NCBI RefSeq assembly: GCF_030651615.1
Contig: NZ_JAUSCG010000078.1
Span: 1 to 16,051 of the forward strand
Direction of reading: 5' to 3'
Length of the DNA stretch: 16,051 bases
Source: Methanocalculus sp.
GTDB lineage: Archaea; Halobacteriota; Methanomicrobia; Methanomicrobiales; Methanocorpusculaceae
Positions 1 through 7,352 of the stretch are shown one piece after another. The position numbers were made by a program, and so were the translations under genes. Position 1 is the stretch's first letter. The number at the start of each line of letters is the position of its first letter. The notes beneath the pieces are model-generated. The model was not told the DNA's origin. It was given only the letters and a program-made list of their open reading frames with translations, and did no database searches.

Positions 1-77
1 ATGAGCATAACTCCGATGACCGGAGAAACCGCATCCTCCCTCAGGGATGATCGTACTTTTGAAATAACATACTTCAT
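1..77 (-). CDS. Archaeal type IV pilin, N-terminal part only (cut by left window edge)
   Basis: The reverse strand starts at an ATG (77-75) and reads 25 full codons to the edge. The peptide begins M-K-Y-V-I-S-K-V-R-S-S-L-R and then has E-D-A-V-S-P-V-I-G-V-M-L, the class III signal peptide and first turn of the hydrophobic helix of archaeal type IV pilins (Pilin_N, formerly DUF1628). The basic stretch before the E-D is the cytoplasmic leader that a prepilin peptidase would remove. The start overlaps the stop of the upstream pilin by one base (TAATG), which suggests translational coupling in a minus-strand pilin operon. The rest of the gene, including the assembly-specific globular domain, lies outside the window. 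Confidence 0.9.
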   Translation of the reverse strand, partial: MKYVISKVRSSLREDAVSPVIGVML

Positions 78-733
78 TATAACACACTTCCTACAAGAGT
101 TCCGGAAGAGATGACTGCCCCGGTGTTTTTATCAATAAGCGTAAACGTTGTCCTGCTACTCACCTCAAACTCACCCCGTGAGTACGGTGTGCCAGCCAGA
201 CCACGTTCTGTTACATATTCCACACGACCATAGTTACTGGAATCATCGCGGATATACCGATCTGCGTGAATCACAAACCTTTCTCCTGCATTAATTCTGG
301 AATTGGATACAAGAGTGGCTGTATTAACTGCATCTGCAACACCGATCTTCTTCATCCGGTATGTAAACGCATCAGATAACCTGGTTTCTCCCGGTGCCGT
401 AACACCACGAAGCACTGAAGAGGGTGTATCAGTATACGATATCGACACTTCATCTCCACCAGGTAGCGTGGTCTTCAGATGAAGCTGTATATCCGCCATT
501 GCTACTGCCTCACCACCCTTATTCTCAAAGACAAGACCAATTTCCCCAAGACCGTCAGGTTGTCCTGTCAGAACCCCGACATACTGAAACTGAGCTCCCG
601 GTGCAGCAGATGCCCCGGAGACAATACCTGTAGAAAAAACACTCACGGTAGCTGCGATGATGATGGTAACAACAACCATCAGCATCACCCCGATAACCGG
701 TGATACGGCATCATATTGGCGTACTGTTACCAT
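77..733 (-). CDS. Archaeal type IV pilin, 218 aa
   Basis: Probable filament subunit of an archaeal type IV pilus. Residues 1-9 are a short leader (M-V-T-V-R-Q-Y-D), followed by A-V-S-P-V-I-G-V-M-L-M and about 20 hydrophobic residues that form the helix packed in the filament core. The helix is followed by a beta-rich globular region. Shared pilin landmarks are visible: F-E-N-K-G-G-E (a variant of the H-x-G-G-D turn in its neighbours), an A-G-E-R-F-V-I motif, and the C-terminal I-D-K-N-T-G-A-V-I-S-S-G hairpin. Processing by a prepilin peptidase is expected from family knowledge. The gene starts inside the end of the upstream pilin (7-nt overlap, ATGGTAA) and overlaps the next pilin by one base. 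It is the second of at least three tandem minus-strand pilins. Which pilin is the major subunit cannot be told from sequence. Confidence 0.92.
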   Translation of the reverse strand: MVTVRQYDAVSPVIGVMLMVVVTIIIAATVSVFSTGIVSGASAAPGAQFQYVGVLTGQPDGLGEIGLVFENKGGEAVAMADIQLHLKTTLPGGDEVSISYTDTPSSVLRGVTAPGETRLSDAFTYRMKKIGVADAVNTATLVSNSRINAGERFVIHADRYIRDDSSNYGRVEYVTERGLAGTPYSRGEFEVSSRTTFTLIDKNTGAVISSGTLVGSVL

Positions 734-1386
734 GATACAATCACATCCCTGTCATAGAGAACCTTCTGACTACCGGAATGAATGATCATAACATTGACAC
801 TAACACCCTCGTTAAATCCATATGTCGTCCTTTGTCCTGTGTTAAAACCCAGGAAATAATCACGATCAAACACCAGCCTTCCTCCGGGAACCAGTGTGGC
901 AGTTCCAAATGTCCGATCTGCGGTTCTTGTGGAGACGATACTATCATCATTGGTAATCTGCGGTGTGAAGGGGTACCCGGCACTCTCCGTATCAAGACCA
1001 TTTTCCGGTATAGGAGCCATGGAACCATCGATAGTGTGTTTTATCACCCGGCCACTCTGTGCAAGATTTGTTGTCCCCCACTTTTTTGGAACCGTGTAGG
1101 TACTAATAATCTTCAGTTCCTCAGTTTTTAGAGAATCACCACCGAGATGCTCAATAGTGATATTCTTTTCCGGCCCAGCAAATAGTGTCACGGCCAATGA
1201 TGCAACAGTGGAAGATCCGCTATTCGATCCAATCCCTCCGGCAAAACCACTCACAACCGCCGCTATGATGATCGTCACAACCAGCATCAGCATAACGCCA
1301 ACAACAGGTGAAACAGCATCAGAATCACGCCAGCAGGGGCGTCTTTTTCGTAATGGCGGTTCACCATCTTTTGAATTTATATCCAT
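727..1386 (-). CDS. Archaeal type IV pilin, 219 aa, first gene of the minus-strand pilin operon
   Basis: Type IV pilin with a longer leader than its neighbours: about 23 residues containing R-K-R-R and ending in D-S-D, then A-V-S-P-V-V-G-V-M-L-M and a hydrophobic helix to about residue 50. The globular part has the I-E-H-L-G-G-D-S turn typical of this pilin family, then V-P-G-G-R-L-V-F and a C-terminal H-S-G-S-Q-K-V-L-Y hairpin. The ATG at 1386 is preceded on the minus strand by a GGAG Shine-Dalgarno sequence (1395-1398) eight bases away, which supports this start. It is the promoter-proximal gene of the minus-strand cluster and ends in TGG-TAA, overlapping the next pilin start by 7 nt. The last residues are V-I-V-S-W. 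Confidence 0.92.
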   Translation of the reverse strand: MDINSKDGEPPLRKRRPCWRDSDAVSPVVGVMLMLVVTIIIAAVVSGFAGGIGSNSGSSTVASLAVTLFAGPEKNITIEHLGGDSLKTEELKIISTYTVPKKWGTTNLAQSGRVIKHTIDGSMAPIPENGLDTESAGYPFTPQITNDDSIVSTRTADRTFGTATLVPGGRLVFDRDYFLGFNTGQRTTYGFNEGVSVNVMIIHSGSQKVLYDRDVIVSW

Positions 1387-1410
1387 AAGTTACACTCCAT
1401 AATTGTACTT

Positions 1411-1427
1411 ACAACAAATACTGTTGT
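1411..1427. promoter_or_regulatory. Inverted repeat ACAACA-5-TGTTGT near the predicted minus-strand transcription start
   Basis: Perfect 6-bp arms (1411-1416 and 1422-1427) with a 5-nt spacer. It lies about where transcription from the TTTATAATA box would start, in the leader of the first minus-strand pilin. This is a candidate operator or leader hairpin; function is inferred from position only. Confidence 0.35.
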
Positions 1428-1457
1428 ATATCGTAATGGGCTCCACTTATTATAAAT

Positions 1458-1470
1458 GTTATTAAATAAC
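1458..1470. promoter_or_regulatory. Palindrome GTTATT-A-AATAAC between two TATA-like boxes
   Basis: Six-base arms around a single central base, placed between the two candidate minus-strand TATA boxes. This is compatible with a dimeric repressor site, but such palindromes arise easily in AT-rich DNA. Confidence 0.25.
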
Positions 1471-1615
1471 TTTTATATGAGCTTATTTTTAAAAAAAAAG
1501 CATTCATATCTGTATTTCAAGGTTGACATTCACCCATGTATTGCAGTAAAGTAAAATAGATTTAAACCAAATTATATTGACACAGCGGATATTCAACTTC
1601 AGGAGACTCATTCAT

Positions 1616-4114
1616 ATGAATAATATAAAAATCATCTCGTTACTAAGTCTGGTGCTTCTTCTCACAGCAGCATCAACCCCGGTGGTATCTGCCAGATTCT
1701 CAACATCTGAGGGTTTGAATGCTGGAATAAGCATAGGAGATACAGTATTTATCGGAGAGAGAAATGTCAACTTTTCTGCTTTTTCGGACCCGGTTCTGGG
1801 ATCTCCCGTTCGGATGGTACGAATAGATTCCGGGGATTGGGTCGATCCAATATCCATTACGAACAATATTGCAACCATCATCCGTGGAAACACGGGTCGA
1901 TACCATCCGGTCTACAGTGATGGAACCATAGACACTTCACGGTACTGCTGGGTTGGAAATGCTGCGGACTCGCTTGGAAGAATGGAGATCTTCATATCCG
2001 GAACAGATATCACCCCGCCGACAAATCCGACAGGACCAGACACAATCCCCTATAGGATGGAGGTACAGTTTCTTCTCCCCGAGCATAATCTTCCTCTCAG
2101 TGAGTTCCAGGGTTCATGGTACGAATATGAACTGCAGGGACAGGTTACGACAAGCAGAATAACCAATACGGGAGGAGCAACAATCTCGCTGACAGATCTC
2201 TCTGCCAACCCTGCAACACGCAATAATGCCCATTCGTTCCGTTTTTCCGACCAGAATGTCATCTCGCCACCGGGACAGGTGACGGTGGTATTCAGAATGA
2301 CCCTGAACAGTCTCAATCATGAACTTCGGTATTCTTTCAATGTAAAGGAATATCCGCTGAATCTTCAGCTTTCTGAAACAACTGCTGAGCGGGGTGGGGA
2401 TCTCATCCTGACTGTGGAAGGGATGCCGTATATGCTCTATGACATTACGCTTCCCGAACCTCCTGCCGGAGAAAATTATCCTTTCTTTGAGGATGGCGGA
2501 TGGCATCAGAAGATCTCTGATTACCATGTGAAAGCCTATCCGGAATGGGATGGAACAAAACAACTGAAGATTCATATACCTGATACTGCCCCGGTAACAA
2601 GCTATACCATCAGGGCAACCGGATTTGGAGCCGTTCAACCTGTTACCAGACAATTCTCCATCGAACAGGGAAAAGGCATCACTCTCATATTCGACCCTCC
2701 GGAGGAGTACCAGTACGCCTTTGGGGATGCTATTGATTTAGAAGGAACACTTGCAAATATAAAGGCAACACAGCTCATTCCGATCTACCTTTATGTAACC
2801 GGAGATAATCTCCCCGCAAATGGTGCTTCCCTCACCAACCCTTCACGGGGAGTGATTGATGGCGATCCATCAACCTTCACCATCACACAGTTTAATCCGG
2901 TCCTTGGGATATGGGGATATTCATGGGATACATCCCTCTTCTCTGCCGATGACGGGGTATATACGGTACATGCAAATCTTGAGCCAGTCGGCCATATCAA
3001 TAGCCGGTATCCCGGATCTCCCGGATCGATCAACGGGGAAGTCCCTCCATCCCACGAATATGCCCTGACAAGTCCGACCATACACGCAAAATTTGATGAA
3101 AAGACCGGCGGGATATTCGCACGCGGGGATTATCTCTACTCCTGGTGGTACGCACGGGGAAGTCCTGGCACTACCGGAGCAGGGAGTTCAACAGGACACA
3201 TGAAATGGTATATTTTCGGCCCTAATTTCAAATATGCCGATTATAATCCCAGCTTCCCTCTTAATGAGGATGGATCATATGGCATCACCCTTCCACGCAG
3301 CTTTACCTATAACCTCACCCCGGGAGATTACTTCATCCTTTATCACCACCCAGGACAGAACAACCAGTTTGACCTTCTTCCAGAAAACAACCTCTACTAC
3401 CGGGGTAATGTGCGTGAATTCTATTATACCGGCAGTTCAACACCCACAATCACTCTCGATAGTCTTGAAGCAAGGAGCGCTGCATATGCACTTGTCGAAG
3501 CACTGGATTCGCTAAATATTCTTGATATTTACGTCATGAACACCTTTACCGTTCAGGACCCGGTCATCAGGATAGATGCAGTCGGGGATGTTGTCATTGG
3601 AGATGATCTAACCGTAACCGGAACGACAAATCTTGCAGGGGCTGGAACGAGCGCAGATGGGACAGATATTCATGACACGCTGATTCTGACCATTACGGCA
3701 CTTGACCTCTATGGACAGGGGAAGTCAAACACGGTTATGAAGATTCAGGTGGACGATGCCATCCCCCGATCCTATGATCCTCTTACCGGCCTTCGTTCTT
3801 TCAGATTTGAGCCGATTGAGACCGCCAGCTGGTACCCGGGGCTCTATCAGATAACCGTCACCTGTAAAGATGTTAATTATAAAAGTACAAGTACCTTCGA
3901 GCTCTTCAGTGAAACAGGACAACGAGAAGAGCGAACCGACAAGTCCTGGTCAGATCCGGCAATTCAGACATCTCCAACAACACCTTCATCATCGGTTATC
4001 AATCAGGAACCATCCTCTACGCAACAACCGATGGCAAACGAAACGCCTGGTTTTGGAGGATATATCACAATCATCGCAATAGCAGTATATCTGCTCTTTA
4101 TTCAGAGGCGATAA
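1616..4114 (+). CDS. Secreted PGF-CTERM surface protein, DUF3821-like, 832 aa
   Basis: Large exported protein that is probably cell-surface attached. The ATG at 1616 is chosen because AGGAG (1601-1605) sits ten bases upstream and a clear Sec signal peptide follows: K4, a Leu-rich core, and a V-V-S-A cleavage site near residue 26. A TTG 39 bases upstream in frame would bury the signal and lacks a ribosome site. The mature N-terminus contains G-D-T-V-F-I-G-E-R, as in DUF3821 proteins of Methanomicrobiales. Further in are Ig-like beta segments, for example I-R-I-D-A-V-G-D-V-V-I-G-D followed by L-T-V-T-G-T-T-N-L. The last 50 residues are a Ser/Thr/Pro/Gln-rich linker, then P-G-F (811-813), a hydrophobic stretch (about 815-829) and a terminal Q-R-R: the tripartite PGF-CTERM sorting signal cut by archaeosortase A. 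It is first in the pilus operon and two bases before the next gene. The ligand or partner is unknown. Confidence 0.85.
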   Translation: MNNIKIISLLSLVLLLTAASTPVVSARFSTSEGLNAGISIGDTVFIGERNVNFSAFSDPVLGSPVRMVRIDSGDWVDPISITNNIATIIRGNTGRYHPVYSDGTIDTSRYCWVGNAADSLGRMEIFISGTDITPPTNPTGPDTIPYRMEVQFLLPEHNLPLSEFQGSWYEYELQGQVTTSRITNTGGATISLTDLSANPATRNNAHSFRFSDQNVISPPGQVTVVFRMTLNSLNHELRYSFNVKEYPLNLQLSETTAERGGDLILTVEGMPYMLYDITLPEPPAGENYPFFEDGGWHQKISDYHVKAYPEWDGTKQLKIHIPDTAPVTSYTIRATGFGAVQPVTRQFSIEQGKGITLIFDPPEEYQYAFGDAIDLEGTLANIKATQLIPIYLYVTGDNLPANGASLTNPSRGVIDGDPSTFTITQFNPVLGIWGYSWDTSLFSADDGVYTVHANLEPVGHINSRYPGSPGSINGEVPPSHEYALTSPTIHAKFDEKTGGIFARGDYLYSWWYARGSPGTTGAGSSTGHMKWYIFGPNFKYADYNPSFPLNEDGSYGITLPRSFTYNLTPGDYFILYHHPGQNNQFDLLPENNLYYRGNVREFYYTGSSTPTITLDSLEARSAAYALVEALDSLNILDIYVMNTFTVQDPVIRIDAVGDVVIGDDLTVTGTTNLAGAGTSADGTDIHDTLILTITALDLYGQGKSNTVMKIQVDDAIPRSYDPLTGLRSFRFEPIETASWYPGLYQITVTCKDVNYKSTSTFELFSETGQREERTDKSWSDPAIQTSPTTPSSSVINQEPSSTQQPMANETPGFGGYITIIAIAVYLLFIQRR

Positions 4115-4116
4115 TA

Positions 4117-5814
4117 ATGGATTTGGTATTTGACGAATCGTTTTTTACTAAGGTCATCATCATCCTTCTCATAGCAATCGCAATCACAGGCGCTCTGGCA
4201 ATCATCATCTTCTCCGGCATATTCAATGGAGAAGACGATCCGGGATTACACACCGGACCCGTTGTGGGGGGCGATGAACCCTATCAGATTTCTCCGCAGC
4301 AAGGAGATTCTGAGTTAGTAACCGGGATGAAATCCTATGCATGGTCATACAATGATATTCCAATGGAGATGGAGATCTATATCCCAAAAGAGATCTACAA
4401 TGCATTTCTTATCCCATCATATGGAAGTGAAGATGAGATTCCATCCCGTTTCTATGAGTACATCATTACCGATGGAGATGCCGGAATCATCAGGTCAATA
4501 GCAGACTGGTTTTTTTTAACCTCTCTCTCATCAGGTTTTGGAGATACTGAAACAATAGAAAATGTTCTTGCATTCGTTGAACACCTTGATTATACAATAC
4601 CAGGGGAGCGGGAAGGATACAATGGCCCCCTTCGCTATCCGGTTATCACTCTTGCCGAAGAAGAGGGAGACAGTACAGACAAAGCCATTCTTGCTGCTGC
4701 CATCCTTGATACAATGGGATACGGCGTCTCTCTCCTTCACTATCCTGCAACCTATGACAGGCGTTCAATTATCCCCCAGGCTACTGCCCTTGGCCTGATA
4801 ACCGATGCTTCATATCCGGGTGTTCACTATCTGGTCATAGCAGAGACATCAGCAGGCCGGTTTGCATATTATCCCGGGAATGAAACAACGCTCGTCACCC
4901 AACCAAAAGGAACAGATCCAGATGCCGGATGGTATAGCGGAGAGGCAATTGCACGCCAGGGTACAGATATTATTCAGATAGGGGAGATTCTGTACTATCC
5001 CGGAAATGAAACGTTTCGATCTGAAGAAGAGATAGCAAATGCATCAGAAATTGTAATTGAAGATGCACTATGGCATCAGCCGGTATCCGTTTCAGCGATC
5101 TGGGTAGTTGACACTGAAGAAAAAGGAGTTGCAAATGGTGCATATGATGGGATCAAACCATTATTCATTGGAAAAGGTGGCATCTGGCGTGGCAAGACCG
5201 TCATCCGTGATGACCGGATGAATACGAACACAACCATCGCAGGAAAAACCCTGCTAGATAATGAGCAACCTTTTCAAGCCGATGAAACACTGGCTGAAGT
5301 ACTCCGCATCCCGGTTGCAGGCATCGATACGATTCCATGGCAACGCCGCCATGTCGAATCTATAGAAGAGTATTATGGAAATGTATGGTATCCTTCAGGA
5401 ATCAGCTGGCGATTTGATGATTCATGGAACCTTCATGAAAAATTCCTCTCATTTGATGATACGCTTGTGCTTAATCCGGGATCATATACATTACATGGAA
5501 CAACCGAGGTCGCATCCCCTGTTCCCTGGCGGATAACATATACCATTGATGGCATGGATAAAGACCACTCCGAAAAGGAGATGACGCCATATAGTGACCT
5601 CCGGATTGTAATTTACCGTATCATCGACAGTACTGCCGTTTATGAGAGGGTTTCGGGCTGGCAGACCCTGTATAGCGGGGCACAAAGAGAGAGTGTTGCA
5701 CCATTTGCTCCTGGAGACTATGCAGTTGCAGTCTTTGTCAGGAACTGCAGGGCTGATGTCAGTATCGAGTATTATGGCAAATATCCACACCAATTCTACC
5801 AGGGGGGCATATGA
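4117..5814 (+). CDS. Membrane-anchored transglutaminase-like protein lacking the catalytic Cys, 565 aa
   Basis: Residues 12-35 form one hydrophobic helix; the remaining 530 residues are probably extracellular. Residues about 150-260 resemble the archaeal transglutaminase-like (papain-fold) domain, with R-Y-P-V-I-T-L, then G-D-S-T-D-K-A-I-L-A-A-A-I-L, a G-Y-G-V-S-L-L strand, and V-H-Y-L-V-I-A carrying the expected His (H237). In active relatives the helix start reads G-D-C-E-D; here codon 186 is AGT (Ser, 4672-4674), so the nucleophile is absent. The only Cys in the whole protein is near the C-terminus (V-R-N-C-R). The C-terminal half is a beta-rich region I do not recognise. A binding or scaffold role is therefore likelier than cross-linking or proteolysis (inference). 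The gene follows the PGF-CTERM gene by 2 bp and overlaps the ATPase start by 4 nt (ATGA), so it is firmly part of the pilus operon. Confidence 0.75.
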   Translation: MDLVFDESFFTKVIIILLIAIAITGALAIIIFSGIFNGEDDPGLHTGPVVGGDEPYQISPQQGDSELVTGMKSYAWSYNDIPMEMEIYIPKEIYNAFLIPSYGSEDEIPSRFYEYIITDGDAGIIRSIADWFFLTSLSSGFGDTETIENVLAFVEHLDYTIPGEREGYNGPLRYPVITLAEEEGDSTDKAILAAAILDTMGYGVSLLHYPATYDRRSIIPQATALGLITDASYPGVHYLVIAETSAGRFAYYPGNETTLVTQPKGTDPDAGWYSGEAIARQGTDIIQIGEILYYPGNETFRSEEEIANASEIVIEDALWHQPVSVSAIWVVDTEEKGVANGAYDGIKPLFIGKGGIWRGKTVIRDDRMNTNTTIAGKTLLDNEQPFQADETLAEVLRIPVAGIDTIPWQRRHVESIEEYYGNVWYPSGISWRFDDSWNLHEKFLSFDDTLVLNPGSYTLHGTTEVASPVPWRITYTIDGMDKDHSEKEMTPYSDLRIVIYRIIDSTAVYERVSGWQTLYSGAQRESVAPFAPGDYAVAVFVRNCRADVSIEYYGKYPHQFYQGGI

Positions 5815-7352
5815 AACTCAATCTCTCTTCACTATTCACAATAAAGAAAAGTGAAGATCAGGCAGCCGAAGATCTCAAAGGAGAAGAAGTACCAAAGGTA
5901 CTCACTCTGCCAGAAACAAATGGGGATGAAAATGTAATTGATCAGTACTGGCTGGTACCTCCCTTCTCTTATGTAACTATTATACGCAAAGATTCAATCA
6001 ATCTCAGTTATGAGATCATCGAACCGGAGATCAGTGAAAAGGAACTGATCATTCTTGAAGAGACGTTTGACCACCTCAAAGGAACATTAATCTATGATAC
6101 CCCCCGGAAGAGGGGAGAGCTTGGGATTGAACCTGTGCATCTCAGGAGAGTGATCAGGAACTTTGATCCCAAAATGCCCAAAGAACGGATCGATGTCCTC
6201 GTCTATTATCTTCTGCGCAATTTTAACGGTTATGGAAAACTCGATCCACTGATGAACGATGATCGGATTGAAGATATCACCTGTAATGGATCGAATGTTC
6301 CAATCTTCCTCTATCACAGGAGATATGCAAACATTCAGACGAATCGTCTCTTCGATGAGGAGGAGCTCAATAAATTTGTGATGAAACTCGCCCAGAAAGC
6401 AGATAAACAGCTCTCACTATCAACTCCAATCATTGATGCTGCACTTCCAGGCGGTTCACGGGCCCAGATAACTTTTTCGGATATCATATCATCCAGAGGG
6501 AGTTCATTTACCATCCGAAAGTTCCGTGCTGATCCTATGACACCGATCAGCCTCATTGCTGGAAATACATACGATCTTGATCTGATGGCTCACATTTGGC
6601 TTGCAGTAGAAAATCGAAAAAGTATGACTATCGCCGGAGGGACTGCAAGCGGGAAGACCTCAACGATGAATGCAATCTCCTTCTTCATACCACTGGTTGC
6701 AAAGATCGTATCCATTGAAGATACCCGGGAGATTCAGCTGCCTCATATCAACTGGCTTCCAATGAGGACCAGAGAAAGTGCCAATGTCAGTGGAACTGGA
6801 AATGTCGGGATGTTCCATCTTCTAAAAGCCGCACTCCGACAGCGTCCGGAGTATATCATCGTCGGAGAGGTGCGGGGAGAGGAGGCTCAAACCCTCTTTC
6901 AGGCGATGAATACAGGACATACCACCTATTCAACCGTTCATGCAGGAAATGTCAGGGAGACAATTAACCGCCTGATCCATAATCCGATCAATGTCCCGGT
7001 TGCGATGTTCAATGCTCTTGATCTCATCCTCGTTCAGAGTCTTCTCTATAGTGGGGGAAGAGGATTTCGGCGTTGTCTTTCATTAAATGAAATTTTAGTT
7101 GTTGGTGATGAAGTACAATGGCGACCGCTCTTTACCTGGGATCATCGGGGAGATCGTTTCGTAAAGGCATATTCAGAATCATCAGTCTTCGACGGGATCG
7201 CCTATCAAAATGGATGGAGTGCAGAAGAACTTGAAGCAGCCATTCAACACCGGAGAGATGCCCTTCAGAATATGCTGAATACACCCGGCATCTCTCCTCA
7301 GGAACTTGGACAGAAGATACAGGAGACAATGGTGCGGGAGAAAAATGACTAA
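5811..7352 (+). CDS. Type IV pilus / type II-IV secretion assembly ATPase, 513 aa
   Basis: Hexameric motor that powers pilin insertion at the cytoplasmic face, of the GspE/TadA/ArlI superfamily. The N-terminal domain has the archaeal pattern Y-W-L-V-P-P-F-S-Y-V-T-I, then I-I-E-P-E-I and an E-D-I-T-C-N-G stretch. The motor domain shows Walker A G276-G-T-A-S-G-K-T283, an Asp box (I-E-D-T-R-E-I-Q), Walker B ending in G-E353, and the His box H370-T-T-Y-S-T-V-H377. All catalytic elements are present and length is normal for archaeal family members. The ATG sits in an ATGA overlap with the transglutaminase-like gene, and the end overlaps the platform gene by 8 nt, so stoichiometric coupled expression is likely. 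No Arl accessory genes or archaellins are present, which favours an adhesive pilus or secretion machine over an archaellum. Confidence 0.95.
   Translation: MKLNLSSLFTIKKSEDQAAEDLKGEEVPKVLTLPETNGDENVIDQYWLVPPFSYVTIIRKDSINLSYEIIEPEISEKELIILEETFDHLKGTLIYDTPRKRGELGIEPVHLRRVIRNFDPKMPKERIDVLVYYLLRNFNGYGKLDPLMNDDRIEDITCNGSNVPIFLYHRRYANIQTNRLFDEEELNKFVMKLAQKADKQLSLSTPIIDAALPGGSRAQITFSDIISSRGSSFTIRKFRADPMTPISLIAGNTYDLDLMAHIWLAVENRKSMTIAGGTASGKTSTMNAISFFIPLVAKIVSIEDTREIQLPHINWLPMRTRESANVSGTGNVGMFHLLKAALRQRPEYIIVGEVRGEEAQTLFQAMNTGHTTYSTVHAGNVRETINRLIHNPINVPVAMFNALDLILVQSLLYSGGRGFRRCLSLNEILVVGDEVQWRPLFTWDHRGDRFVKAYSESSVFDGIAYQNGWSAEELEAAIQHRRDALQNMLNTPGISPQELGQKIQETMVREKND

Larger units (their letters stand above)
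1387..1615. promoter_or_regulatory. Divergent promoter region between the two pilus operons
   Basis: AT-rich 229-bp gap with no ORF I can support; it separates the minus-strand pilins from the plus-strand pilus operon. On the minus strand there are two TATA-like boxes: TTTATAATA (complement of 1448-1456) and ATATAAAAG (within the complement of 1470-1479). On the plus strand a TTTAAA box lies at 1561-1566 and an ATTATATTG box near 1570-1578. An A-tract (T5A9) lies at 1486-1499. Box assignments are by eye; no transcription start is known. Confidence 0.65.

Noticed and set aside
1486..1499. T5A9 tract as a terminator
   Set aside because: It lies between divergent promoters, with no gene ending there; intrinsic bend or promoter composition is likelier.
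1577..1615. TTG start extending the PGF-CTERM protein by 13 residues
   Set aside because: The ATG at 1616 has AGGAG upstream and begins a clean signal peptide; the TTG overlaps the candidate TATA region.
2114..2653. 179-aa minus-strand open frame
   Set aside because: Antisense to the PGF-CTERM protein gene, with no ribosome site or recognisable domain.
7306..7344. TTG start extending the platform protein into the ATPase gene
   Set aside because: It would add a basic, non-conserved tail. ATG 7345 has a GGGAG site and a normal short overlap.
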